Positions 27,522-36,238 of a DNA stretch of 64,000 bases are shown one piece after another. Below the pieces are notes generated by a model that saw only the letters and a list, made by a program, of their open reading frames with translations, was not told the DNA's origin and searched no databases. The position numbers and the translations under genes are program-made. This DNA is from Pseudomonadota bacterium (GTDB lineage Bacteria; Pseudomonadota; Gammaproteobacteria; Burkholderiales; Nitrosomonadaceae): assembly GCA_018240285.1 (NCBI GenBank), contig JAFEGA010000015.1, forward strand, positions 42,499 through 106,498, in the 5' to 3' direction. Each line of letters starts with the position of its first letter. Positions within the stretch are counted from its first letter, which is position 1.

Positions 27522-29603
27522 ATGAATAATGCACTCACCTTGTCATCGATGGGAACACTGAGCAATCTCAGGAATTTGGCCGGCCCGATCCTGATTATCA
27601 TCATCCTGGCCATGATGGTACTGCCGTTGCCGCCGTTTGTATTGGATCTGTTTTTCACCTTCAATATTGCCGTGTCGATCATTGTTTTGATGGTCAGTTT
27701 GTATACCCGCAATCCGCTCGATTTTGCGGTATTCCCGACGATTCTGCTGCTGACTACCTTGTTGCGGTTGTCGTTGAACATCGCGTCGACCCGGGTGGTA
27801 TTGCTGCACGGTCATACCGGGCCGGATGCGGCCGGTAAAGTGATCGAAGCGTTTGGGCACTTCCTGGTGGGTGGAAATTACGCGATCGGGCTGGTGGTGT
27901 TCATTATTCTGGTGGTGATCAACTTTGTCGTGATCACTAAGGGTGCTGGCCGTATCGCCGAAGTGAGCGCGCGCTTTACTTTGGACGCCATGCCCGGCAA
28001 GCAAATGGCTATTGATGCCGATTTGAACGCCGGTTTGATCGGCGAAGACGAAGCGCGCAAACGCCGGGCGGTCATCTCCCAAGAGGCCGATTTCTATGGT
28101 TCGATGGATGGTGCCAGCAAATTCGTACGCGGTGATGCGATCGCCGGTATATTGATCATGCTGATTACCATCGTCGGCGGGCTGATTGTCGGTGTCATGC
28201 AGCATGATCTGGAGCTGGCCGCGGCCGCGAAGAACTATACCTTGCTGACCATTGGCGACGGTTTGGTCGGGCAAATTCCCGCGCTGATCATTTCAACGGC
28301 TGCCGGTTTAATGGTGAGCCGTGTGACTACCGACGAAGATCTCGGTGAGCAGGTTTTGAATCAGTTGTTCAATCAACCGCAAATCTTGATCATTACTGCT
28401 TCCATACTGGGCATCATGGGGTTGATTCCCGGCATGCCGAATTTCGTGTTTCTGCTGATTGCTTCGATTTTGGGCGGAATCGCTTATTTAAAGCTGAAAA
28501 GTCCGGTGGTGCAACCGGTTGCAGCACCTGCGCCGGAATTGCCTTCGATAGAAAAGACCGATGCCAGCTGGAGTGACGTCACGCCGATCGATACGTTGGG
28601 ACTGGAAGTCGGTTATCGCTTGATTCCTTTGGTCGATAAAGCGCAACAGGGCGATCTGCTGAAGCGCATCAACGGCATCCGCAGAAAATTCGCGCAGGAT
28701 ATCGGTTTCTTACCGCCGGTCATCCATATCCGCGATAACCTCGAGCTGCGGCCGAATGCTTATACCATCACACTAAAAGGCTCGATCATCGGGCAAGGTG
28801 AATCGTATTCCGGCATGTATCTGGCGATCAACCCGGGGCGCGTTACGGCGCAGTTGCCGGGTACGGCGACGACCGATCCGGCATTCGGCCTTCCTGCCGT
28901 GTGGATCGAAGCGAATTTGCGCGAACAAGCGCAACTCAACGGTTATACCGTGGTCGACGCGAGCACGGTGGTGACCACGCATATCAATCATCTGATCCAT
29001 ATGCATGCCGCCGAATTGCTGGGACGGCAGGAATTGCAGAAATTGCTCGATCACCTCAATACGCAATTTCCGAAACTTATCGAAGATCTGGTACCGAAAC
29101 TGCTGCCGCTATCGACAGTGCAAAAGGTTCTGCACAACTTGCTGGAAGAGAATGTGCATATCCGTGATATGCGCACCATCGTTGATGTATTGACCGAGCA
29201 TGCGGCGCAAACGCAGGATGCCGTCGACTTGACCGCAGTCGTCAGAACCGCTTTGGGGCGTGCGATCGTCGATCAATATTACCCTGCCGGTTCTGAAGTT
29301 CAGGTAATGAGTCTGCATCCTGAACTGGAAAACATTCTGACTCACGTTATGCAGTCCGGTGGTGCGCAAGGCGCCGGTATCGAGCCGGGACTGGCCGACA
29401 CATTGTTGCGGGAAGCCCGCAGTGCTGCGCAGCAGCAAGAAAAACTGGGATTGCCGCTGGTGTTGCTGGCACCGGGTGCAGTCCGCTTCTTACTGGCAAA
29501 ATTTTTGCGCCGCGCCATTCCGCAATTGCGTGTACTGGCACATTCCGAAATTCCGGATTCACGAAAAATCAAAATCACTTCCGTGATTGGAGGTAACAAA
29601 TGA
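27522..29603 (+). CDS. flhA: Flagellar export gate protein FlhA
   Basis: Large export-gate protein of 693 residues. The first half has about eight membrane helices with the conserved FHIPEP-type loop (RIAEVSARFTLDAMPGKQMA and DADLNAGLIGEDEARKRR). The second half is the cytoplasmic substrate/chaperone docking domain. It starts 38 bases after flhB and its stop overlaps the flhF start (ATGA), showing an operon. Confidence 0.97.
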   Translation: MNNALTLSSMGTLSNLRNLAGPILIIIILAMMVLPLPPFVLDLFFTFNIAVSIIVLMVSLYTRNPLDFAVFPTILLLTTLLRLSLNIASTRVVLLHGHTGPDAAGKVIEAFGHFLVGGNYAIGLVVFIILVVINFVVITKGAGRIAEVSARFTLDAMPGKQMAIDADLNAGLIGEDEARKRRAVISQEADFYGSMDGASKFVRGDAIAGILIMLITIVGGLIVGVMQHDLELAAAAKNYTLLTIGDGLVGQIPALIISTAAGLMVSRVTTDEDLGEQVLNQLFNQPQILIITASILGIMGLIPGMPNFVFLLIASILGGIAYLKLKSPVVQPVAAPAPELPSIEKTDASWSDVTPIDTLGLEVGYRLIPLVDKAQQGDLLKRINGIRRKFAQDIGFLPPVIHIRDNLELRPNAYTITLKGSIIGQGESYSGMYLAINPGRVTAQLPGTATTDPAFGLPAVWIEANLREQAQLNGYTVVDASTVVTTHINHLIHMHAAELLGRQELQKLLDHLNTQFPKLIEDLVPKLLPLSTVQKVLHNLLEENVHIRDMRTIVDVLTEHAAQTQDAVDLTAVVRTALGRAIVDQYYPAGSEVQVMSLHPELENILTHVMQSGGAQGAGIEPGLADTLLREARSAAQQQEKLGLPLVLLAPGAVRFLLAKFLRRAIPQLRVLAHSEIPDSRKIKITSVIGGNK

Positions 29604-30898
29604 AAGTAAAGCGCTACCTTGCTGCCACATCGCGCGAAGCGTTGCGCCAAGTTAAAGAGGAATTGGGCGAGGATGCCGTCATTTTGTCGAACCGGAAAAC
29701 CCGGGATGGTGTGGAGATCATGGCACTGGCGGATTCCGATATGAGTAATCTGGTGCACACACCGGCGTCCCCACCGCCTTCAAAAGTGCCGTTAAAGGGG
29801 ATTTCACACTACGAGCAAAACAAGATGCTGAGCGTGGAAGAACGCTATTCGGCCTTGCCGCCGCTTGCCGGTGAGCCGGTGGAAAGCCAGAAAAACTCGA
29901 ATAACGGGTTATCCGCATCCCTGGCTAAAGACATCATCGCCGAGATTCAGGCGATGAAAACGACGCTGGAAGATCAATTGGCAACGGTGGCCTGGGGGAA
30001 TTTCACGCAACGCAGACCGGAAAAAATGAAACTGCTTCGCACGTTGCTGGATAACGGTTTTAGTCCGCTGCTGGCGCGCCGCCTGATCGACCGGTTGCCG
30101 GATGGTCTCGATTATGAGCAAAGCCTGAAACAAGCGCTATCCGCCTTGACGTTTAATTTACACACGGTTGCCGGCGACGACATGATTGAAAAAGGTGGCG
30201 TATACGCCCTGGTCGGTCCCACCGGCGTCGGTAAAACCACAACCACGGCAAAAATTGCGGCGCGTTGTGTCATCCGCCACGGCGCCGGCAAAGTCGCATT
30301 GTTGACGACCGATAGCTACCGGATCGGCGGTCACGAGCAACTGCGGATTTATGGGCAGTTATTGGGTGTTCCGGTGCGCAATATCAAAGACACCGAGGAC
30401 TTGCAGTTAACACTGTCGGAACTGAGAAACAAACATATGGTGCTGATCGATACCGTAGGCATGAGCCAGCGCGATCAGATGGTGGCGCAGCAGATTGCCA
30501 TGCTCGACAACTGCGGTACGGATGTGAAACGCATGCTCATCCTTAGCGCCGCATCCAATGGCAAGACGCTGGATGAAGTGATTTCCGCTTACCAGAAGAA
30601 CGGCGTTTACGGCTGCATCATCACCAAAGTCGACGAGGCCGCAAGTCTGGGGGTGGCATTGGATGTCGTCATCCGTAGAAAATTGCCGTTGCACTATGTC
30701 GCAAACGGGCAGAAGGTTCCAGAAGATATTCACGCCGCCAATGCGCGCTACCTGCTGCATCGCATTTTCAAGTCGGCACCGGGAGACAGCGCTTTCACGC
30801 TGCAGGATGCGGAATTCGCTTTGCTCATGGCAACCAAGAATAACGCCGAGTTGCCGCAGGCAGAGGAAAAATCATTTGCGGGATTGATGTATGACTAG
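29600..30898 (+). CDS. flhF: Flagellar placement GTPase FlhF
   Basis: SRP-type GTPase of 432 residues that directs the first flagellar structures to the pole. The N-terminal B domain is basic and variable, followed by N and G domains: GPTGVGKTTTTAKIAARC, DSYRIGGHEQLRIYG, LIDTVGMSQRD and TKVDEAASLG. It overlaps flhA upstream and flhG downstream (8 bases). Its presence with FlhG implies a polar, number-controlled flagellum. Confidence 0.95.
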   Translation: MKVKRYLAATSREALRQVKEELGEDAVILSNRKTRDGVEIMALADSDMSNLVHTPASPPPSKVPLKGISHYEQNKMLSVEERYSALPPLAGEPVESQKNSNNGLSASLAKDIIAEIQAMKTTLEDQLATVAWGNFTQRRPEKMKLLRTLLDNGFSPLLARRLIDRLPDGLDYEQSLKQALSALTFNLHTVAGDDMIEKGGVYALVGPTGVGKTTTTAKIAARCVIRHGAGKVALLTTDSYRIGGHEQLRIYGQLLGVPVRNIKDTEDLQLTLSELRNKHMVLIDTVGMSQRDQMVAQQIAMLDNCGTDVKRMLILSAASNGKTLDEVISAYQKNGVYGCIITKVDEAASLGVALDVVIRRKLPLHYVANGQKVPEDIHAANARYLLHRIFKSAPGDSAFTLQDAEFALLMATKNNAELPQAEEKSFAGLMYD

Positions 30899-31787
30899 GC
30901 TGATTTTACAAGATCAAGCGGCGGGATTGCGTAACCTGGTTTCGTACCGGGGGCATGATGCGGCGCGTGTTTTTACCATCGCGGGTGGCAAATCACGCGT
31001 CGGTAAAACCAGTGTCGTGATCAATTTGGCTGCCGCGCTGGCGCAGAATGGCCAGCGGGTTTTATTGATCGATGAAAATCCGTGCCATAACAATATTTGC
31101 ACCAGCTTGGGTTTGCAGGCGCGTTTCGATTTATTGCACGTGATTCATAAGGATAAAAGACTGGACCAAGTGCTGCTGCACGGTCCGGACAATATCACCA
31201 TCTTATCCGCGATGCGCGGTATTCATGCGTTGAGCAAGTTGAGTCCCTTGGAACAGGATTGGTTGGTCAAAAGTTTTTCCGAACTGACCGAGTCGGTCGA
31301 TGTTGTGCTGATCGATACCGCTATGACCGGCACGACGCATGTTTTGCCGCTCAGCCTGGCTTCGGAGCAAGTGATGATCGTCATTTCCGGTTCGGCGGCA
31401 TCGATTACCGGCGCTTATGCACTGATCAAAATCATGAGCCAGGAGTACGACAAACAGCATTTTCTCATTCTGGTGAATAAAGTTGAATCGGAAACGGAGG
31501 CATTGATGATTTACCAGAATTTATACCGGGTGGCGCGCCAATATTTGACGGTATCGCTGGAATATGCCGGTTACGTTCAGAACGACGAGCGGTTACGAAA
31601 TGCAACGCAATTGTGTAAACCGGTGATTGAGCTATTCCCGGCTTCGCAAGCGGCGGTTTGTTTCCGGCATGCGGCGCGAAATATTTTGCGCTCCACTTGC
31701 CCGGATAAATATAGCGGGGGAATGGATCATTTCATGCAGCGATTGATTATGACGAGTCATTTGAGTATGGCCAATTTTACGGTGTGA
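30891..31787 (+). CDS. flhG: MinD-like ATPase FlhG/FleN
   Basis: A ParA/MinD-family ATPase of 298 residues that limits flagellar number and acts with FlhF. The deviant Walker A is AGGKSRVGKTSVVINLA, followed by VLLIDENP, the switch VVLIDTAM, and a basic C-terminal membrane-targeting segment. It overlaps flhF by 8 bases and ends six bases before the preferred fliA start, which couples it to the sigma factor gene. Confidence 0.92.
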   Translation: MTRLILQDQAAGLRNLVSYRGHDAARVFTIAGGKSRVGKTSVVINLAAALAQNGQRVLLIDENPCHNNICTSLGLQARFDLLHVIHKDKRLDQVLLHGPDNITILSAMRGIHALSKLSPLEQDWLVKSFSELTESVDVVLIDTAMTGTTHVLPLSLASEQVMIVISGSAASITGAYALIKIMSQEYDKQHFLILVNKVESETEALMIYQNLYRVARQYLTVSLEYAGYVQNDERLRNATQLCKPVIELFPASQAAVCFRHAARNILRSTCPDKYSGGMDHFMQRLIMTSHLSMANFTV

Positions 31788-31793
31788 TTGAAT

Positions 31794-32510
31794 ATGTATA
31801 CTGCGACTGGAACTAAAACGATCGATAAAGAGCAATTTATCACTGAATTTACCCCGCTGGTAAAGCGCATTGCCTATCATATGATGACGCGCTTACCGGC
31901 CAGCGTGCAAGTCGATGATCTGATTCAAGCCGGGATGATCGGCTTGCTGGACGCGATTAATCGCTACGAAGGCTCATACGGGCGCCAGTTTGAAAGCTAT
32001 GCGGCGCAGCGGATACGCGGCTCTATCCTGGATGAGTTGCGCGAGGCCGACTGGTTGCCGCGCAGTATCCGGAAAAAGATGCGCCGGATTGAAGCGGCCG
32101 TGAGTATGCTGGAACAGCGCAATGGTTGCGCGCCGAGCGAACAAGACCTGGCGACGGAGCTGGATATGTCGCTGGATGAATACCACGAAACGCTGCAAAG
32201 CGCACGCGGTGCGCAATTGATTTACTACGAGGATTTTCAGCAGGAAGATGAGGAGCCGTTTCTGGATCGCTTGTTTGTCGATTCTGAAGGCGATCCGTTG
32301 AATGCGCTGCTGGATGAAAATTTCCGCAATACATTGATTGCTGCCATTGATAACCTCCCGCCGCGGGAAAAACAGGTGATGGGTATGCATTACGAACAGG
32401 AAATGAATTTGCGGGAAATCGGCGAAGTACTCGGCGTCAGCGAATCCCGGGTTTGCCAGTTGCATACGCAGGCCGTTGCGCGGCTGCGCAGCCGCTTGAG
32501 AAATACGTAA
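31794..32510 (+). CDS. fliA: Flagellar sigma factor sigma-28 (FliA)
   Basis: RNA polymerase sigma factor for late flagellar genes. From ATG 31794 (in-frame TTG at 31788) it has 238 residues: region 2 (VDDLIQAGMIGLLDAINRYE and FESYAAQRIRGSILDELR), region 3 and region 4 (NLREIGEVLGVSESRVCQLH). Its anti-sigma factor FlgM is encoded on the opposite strand at 34.7-35.0 kb behind a sigma-28 promoter, closing the usual feedback loop. Confidence 0.96.
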   Translation: MYTATGTKTIDKEQFITEFTPLVKRIAYHMMTRLPASVQVDDLIQAGMIGLLDAINRYEGSYGRQFESYAAQRIRGSILDELREADWLPRSIRKKMRRIEAAVSMLEQRNGCAPSEQDLATELDMSLDEYHETLQSARGAQLIYYEDFQQEDEEPFLDRLFVDSEGDPLNALLDENFRNTLIAAIDNLPPREKQVMGMHYEQEMNLREIGEVLGVSESRVCQLHTQAVARLRSRLRNT

Positions 32511-32562
32511 GGTGATTTTTCATCCCGATTATCCAGCAGCGGAGCCGTAAACGGATTTTGTC

Positions 32563-33321
32563 ATGTTCAAAAAATCAAAAATGGATTTGAACAGTGTTTT
32601 CGGCATTTTGCTGGCTTTTGCCGCGATCATCGGCGGGCAATTTCTGGAAGGCGGTCATCTCAATTCGTTGATGCAGGTAGCAGCTTTATTAATTGTTATG
32701 GGCGGCACTGTCGGGGCGGTGCTGTTACAAAGCCCCATGAAGATTTTTGTTAACGGTGTCCAGATGGGTGCTTGGGTTTTTTTTCCGCCAGATCAATCCC
32801 CGCAAGTTCTGATTAAACAAATTATCAATTGGGCACACATAGCGCGGAAGGAAGGCTTGCTGGCGCTTGAAGCACTGGTTCCCGGTATAAAAGATCCGCT
32901 GTCAAAGAAGGGATTGCAGTTACTGGCGGATGGCAGTCCGCCAGACAAATTGCGTGAAGCTTTGGAAATTGAGGTATTGGCTGTGGAGAATTATCTGCGT
33001 CAATCGGCCCGGATTTGGGAAGCTGCCGGTGGTTATGCGCCGACTATCGGTATTTTAGGGGCGGTGCTCGGGTTGATTCATGTGATGGAAAACCTGTCGG
33101 ATCCCGATCTTTTGGGAAATGGGATTGCGGTTGCTTTTGTCGCGACAGTATACGGTGTCGGTCTGGCCAATCTGGTTTTTTTGCCAGTTGCAAACAAGCT
33201 GAAAGCCATTATCGGCGAGTATGTCGTCATGCAGGAAATTCTAGTTGATGGTTTTGTGGCAATTGCCCAAGGCGAGCATCCGCGGCTCATCGAGAGCCGG
33301 TTGAATGGTTATTTCATTTAA
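32563..33321 (+). CDS. motC: Flagellar motor stator protein MotC
   Basis: MotA-family stator subunit of 252 residues. Four membrane helices are visible: FGILLAFAAIIGGQFL, VAALLIVMGGTVGAVLL, TIGILGAVLGLIHVM and VAFVATVYGVGLANLVFL, with the torque-generating cytoplasmic loop between helices 2 and 3. Pairing with the downstream OmpA-type partner and the position after fliA match MotCD rather than a stand-alone MotAB locus. Helix 3 keeps the Pro-Thr (APTIG) of the ion path. Confidence 0.92.
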   Translation: MFKKSKMDLNSVFGILLAFAAIIGGQFLEGGHLNSLMQVAALLIVMGGTVGAVLLQSPMKIFVNGVQMGAWVFFPPDQSPQVLIKQIINWAHIARKEGLLALEALVPGIKDPLSKKGLQLLADGSPPDKLREALEIEVLAVENYLRQSARIWEAAGGYAPTIGILGAVLGLIHVMENLSDPDLLGNGIAVAFVATVYGVGLANLVFLPVANKLKAIIGEYVVMQEILVDGFVAIAQGEHPRLIESRLNGYFI

Positions 33322-33361
33322 TCCCTGCTCCTTGAGGCGTAGGCTGACTGAAAGTCAGTAG

Positions 33362-33410
33362 ATAAAGAATATGAAATTAATACCCCGCTGCTTGCGGCGG
33401 GATTCTTTAT
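33362..33410. repeat. REP-like palindrome between motC and motD
   Basis: Nested inverted repeats: outer arms ATAAAGAAT (33362-33370) and ATTCTTTAT (33402-33410), inner arms CCCGCTGC (33384-33391) and GCGGCGGG (33394-33401). It could form a hairpin in the transcript and lies inside an otherwise tight operon. The layout resembles REP elements or a weak attenuator. Confidence 0.6.
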
Positions 33411-33446
33411 TGTGCGCCTTGAATTAAACGATTATTGGATGACTAT

Positions 33447-34241
33447 ATGTTAAGAAGAAAAAGAAAACAAAAAGCCGATGATCACGCTGAAAATCAAGAG
33501 CGCTGGCTGGTATCCTACGCCGACTTCATAACACTGTTATTTGCTTTTTTTGTTGTCATGTACGCGGTTTCATCGGTCAATGAAGGTAAGTATCGTGTTT
33601 TAAGTTCTTCGTTAGTGAGCGCATTTAAAAGCAGCAATCCCACTAACGCGGTGCCTGTGCAACCGACAGAATTCGTACCTATTAACATTCACTCATCGAA
33701 TCAAACCGATTCAATCAAGCTGATTGACAATCTCAGCATACACACAGCGAAGAAGCAGGAGAAAATGAAAAGCATGGCCAAAGATATCCTGCATGCTTTG
33801 GATCCCTTGGTGAAGGATGGTCAGGTAAGGATTACGCAAAGTTCTCAAGGAATAACTGTGGAGATTAATGCCAGTGTTCTTTTTTCTCCAGGCCAAGCCA
33901 AACTCGCCGAGAATTCAAGCTTGACGTTGCAAGCGGTTGCTAATGTGATCAAAGGGCATGAACATGAAATCCATGTCGAGGGGCATACGGATAATTTGCC
34001 CATTCACAATGGCAATTTTCCATCAAACTGGGAATTGTCGACAGCCCGTGCGAGCAGCGTGGTCAGACTGTTTATAGAAAACGGTGTTGAGGCACATCGG
34101 CTTACTGCAATTGGTTATGGTGAAAATAGACCCATAGAAAGCAATGAAACATTGGATGGTAGAAAAAGGAATCGCCGGGTATCGGTTATGATCCTATCAA
34201 ACAATCCGGATAAGGTCACTGAGATTCCAATTGTTGAATAA
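33447..34241 (+). CDS. motD: Flagellar motor stator protein MotD
   Basis: MotB-family stator subunit. From ATG 33447 (in-frame TTG at 33435) it has 264 residues: a basic N-terminus, one membrane helix starting with the ion-binding Asp in SYADFITLLFAFF, a linker, and an OmpA-like peptidoglycan-binding domain (VEGHTDNLPIHN, STARASSVVRLF, RKRNRRVSVMIL). The VVMYAVSSVN after the Asp favours proton use. It ends 11 bases from the converging flgN gene. Confidence 0.93.
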   Translation: MLRRKRKQKADDHAENQERWLVSYADFITLLFAFFVVMYAVSSVNEGKYRVLSSSLVSAFKSSNPTNAVPVQPTEFVPINIHSSNQTDSIKLIDNLSIHTAKKQEKMKSMAKDILHALDPLVKDGQVRITQSSQGITVEINASVLFSPGQAKLAENSSLTLQAVANVIKGHEHEIHVEGHTDNLPIHNGNFPSNWELSTARASSVVRLFIENGVEAHRLTAIGYGENRPIESNETLDGRKRNRRVSVMILSNNPDKVTEIPIVE

Positions 34242-34252
34242 GTAGACTAAGT

Positions 34253-34717
34253 TCAAATGTAAGTTTGACCTTTGGGACCATAGAGCGAAACATTTCCTGC
34301 TGCGCAATGCAAAGCGGCAAAAGCGCGTTGGTTATGTTGCAGTTGAGACGAAATCATCAAGCCGTTGGAATAATTAAGTTGCTGAGCAATTCTTGCCAAA
34401 TCGAGCAACTCATTCCATGAAATTTTTATTTCAGACAAACTGGAATGATAATTGGCTAACTCAGTTAGCCAATTATCGATGCTATTTTTTTCCAGAACAA
34501 GTCCTTGCTTCTTCAAAAATTCATTACGATCTTCATCAAATTGAATCAATTCTTCAATTAAACGTGCTTTATCCGAGGCAAGATAATCGATTTCTTCTAT
34601 TTTTCCTTCAATGAGTGCATTTTCTTCTTTTTTCAGAATCTCAATGAATGCTTGAAAGATATTCTTTTCAGTTTCCAACTCTTTCATAAAATATGCTACA
34701 TGTTGTGATGAAGACAT
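34253..34717 (-). CDS. flgN: Flagellar export chaperone FlgN
   Basis: A 154-residue, mostly helical protein that would escort the hook-associated proteins FlgK and FlgL to the export gate. Sequence identity in the family is low; the call rests on length, long charged coiled-coil helices (residues 10-100), a SLYGPKGQT tail and immediate coupling to flgM (TAATG overlap). Lower GC than the neighbours. Confidence 0.8.
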   Translation of the reverse strand: MSSSQHVAYFMKELETEKNIFQAFIEILKKEENALIEGKIEEIDYLASDKARLIEELIQFDEDRNEFLKKQGLVLEKNSIDNWLTELANYHSSLSEIKISWNELLDLARIAQQLNYSNGLMISSQLQHNQRAFAALHCAAGNVSLYGPKGQTYI

Positions 34718-35022
34718 TAAGTAGCACCTTTTTTAGACTGGATTAGCTCTTTCACTGTTTCAAGTAGCCGGTCAGCTACTACTCCAGGATTTATTTGAAA
34801 ATTTCCTTCGCTAATTGCTTGCTTTATTTCTTGAACACGAGCTGAGTTAACAATCGAACCGGTTGCGGAACTACTGTCAATATTTTGTAGTTTTGCAACA
34901 TTTGCACTTAAATGTACGCTGTCTTCTTGACTTGTATCCGTGGCGGGAGTGACATCAGTACGTCTTTTCCCATCATTGACTGATACGGTAGACACTGGCT
35001 GTAACGTTTTATCTATTTTCAT
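34717..35022 (-). CDS. flgM: Anti-sigma-28 factor FlgM
   Basis: A 101-residue inhibitor of FliA that is secreted through the completed hook. The N-terminal half is disordered and polar; the C-terminal half carries the FliA-binding helices (ARVQEIKQAISEGNFQINPG and VVADRLLETVKELI). A GAGG ribosome site precedes the ATG and a good sigma-28 promoter lies 34 bases upstream, so FliA drives its own inhibitor. flgN overlaps its stop. Confidence 0.9.
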   Translation of the reverse strand: MKIDKTLQPVSTVSVNDGKRRTDVTPATDTSQEDSVHLSANVAKLQNIDSSSATGSIVNSARVQEIKQAISEGNFQINPGVVADRLLETVKELIQSKKGAT

Positions 35023-35055
35023 TTTTATACCTCTTAACGAAATTCATTGTGTGTC

Positions 35056-35082
35056 ATATCGACATCTTTGTTTGGAACTTTA
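35056..35082 (-). promoter_or_regulatory. Sigma-28 (FliA) promoter of flgM-flgN
   Basis: On the minus strand TAAAGTTC (35075-35082), an 11-base spacer and GTCGATAT (35056-35063) fit the sigma-28 consensus TAAAGTTT-N11-GCCGATAA with three mismatches. The position, 34 bases before the flgM ATG, and the gene's identity support it. Confidence 0.75.
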
Positions 35083-35222
35083 GTACTCAAAGATTTTTCA
35101 TTTAAATTGGGGAAATTAGAAATAAGTTATCAGTTTTTCAATCGCTATTCTTGCAATTTTTTACGGCATATGTTGAGATAAATTCAGTATTTCTTAAATG
35201 TTTGAATTTGTTGTATTGGCAG

Positions 35223-35373
35223 CTAGGGAAACACTGATTAATTGACCGCACGAGCGAATCGCTTCGTTGCGCGGCACTTGCATCCTCGCCTATCTTGTTG
35301 ATATATCTCGGTTGCTGCGTTCCGTGTGCCTATCGCTTTGTCTCGTTCGCCGAATTAATCAGCGTTTCCCTAG
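35223..35373. mobile_element. MITE-like palindromic element
   Basis: A 151-base element with 21-base terminal inverted repeats, CTAGGGAAACACTGATTAAT at the left (one further T) and the mirror AATTAATCAGCGTTTCCCTAG at the right, differing at one position. Partial pairing continues inward. It has no coding capacity. It fills most of the 419-base gap between flgM and the EI24-domain gene; apart from the flgM promoter, the rest of that gap shows nothing recognisable. Confidence 0.8.
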
Positions 35374-35441
35374 TAAACCTAAGGGATATCATAGATAATT
35401 TCAGCACGGGATCATATATCATTTATTTAACTGGTAATTAA

Positions 35442-36188
35442 ATGTCTTTTATATTTAAAGCAACTGCAAGTGCATTTCGCGATCTGATACGTTTTAAGAT
35501 TGCTTGGATTATAGTTTGGCCAATTCTGGTTTCGATTCTTTTGTGGCTTGTTGCCGGTTTTGTTTTTCGCGAGAGTTTTTCCGAACTGGTTGTTTTGTTT
35601 TTGAATGAAGCTGGTATCGGTGAGTGGCTGCAAAATCACGGTTCTGATTGGATTTCTGCTGCCATTGAGAATCTGATTTACATCATGGTATATATACCGC
35701 TTGTAATAGTAACTACTTTGATTATAACAGCCATTTTTATAATGCCGGCGCTGATCAATCTGGTGGCGAATCGCGACTATCCCGAGCTTAAACGTGAATA
35801 TGGAGGTAGTATCGCCGGAAGTATCATTAATGCGATACTTGCCAGCGGTGTATTTATATTGATCTGGGTTGTCACTGTGCCGCTTTGGGCAGTAGGAGCG
35901 GGTATTATCGTTCCCTTTGTTGCAGCGGCATTTATGAATCAACAGTTATTTCGTTATGATGCGCTATCCGAGCATGCCACCAAGCAAGAAATCAAACTGA
36001 TCTGTGCGCAAAACCGGTATTCGCTATGGGGATTGGGATTGTTAACAGGATTAGTTCAGTTTGTGCCAGTACTTAATTTGCTGGCTCCGATTTATACAGC
36101 CTTGGCGTTTATTCATTTTGGTTTGGATCATCTGAAACTATTGCGGGCTGGTGATAATGTAAAAAATGATTCAGCTATCGATAATTGA
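35442..36188 (+). CDS. EI24-domain (CysZ-like) membrane protein
   Basis: A 248-residue inner-membrane protein of the EI24 family, whose best-known bacterial member CysZ carries sulfate. Hydrophobic segments fall near residues 18-35, 78-105, 130-160 and 195-225, with the typical LINLVANRDYPELK and AAFMNQQLFRYDALSEHA motifs between them. No sulfur-assimilation genes are nearby, so transport of sulfate is only a possibility. A DUF3025 gene follows 50 bases later. Confidence 0.82.
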   Translation: MSFIFKATASAFRDLIRFKIAWIIVWPILVSILLWLVAGFVFRESFSELVVLFLNEAGIGEWLQNHGSDWISAAIENLIYIMVYIPLVIVTTLIITAIFIMPALINLVANRDYPELKREYGGSIAGSIINAILASGVFILIWVVTVPLWAVGAGIIVPFVAAAFMNQQLFRYDALSEHATKQEIKLICAQNRYSLWGLGLLTGLVQFVPVLNLLAPIYTALAFIHFGLDHLKLLRAGDNVKNDSAIDN

Positions 36189-36238
36189 TGGTTTCTGCAC
36201 TTTGAAACAAGAATAACGCTAATCAGACTCAATCAAAC

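Noticed and set aside
32514..32545. Possible sigma-28 promoter before motC
   Set aside because: A CCCGATTA -10-like element exists, but no -35 match lies at 11-base spacing.
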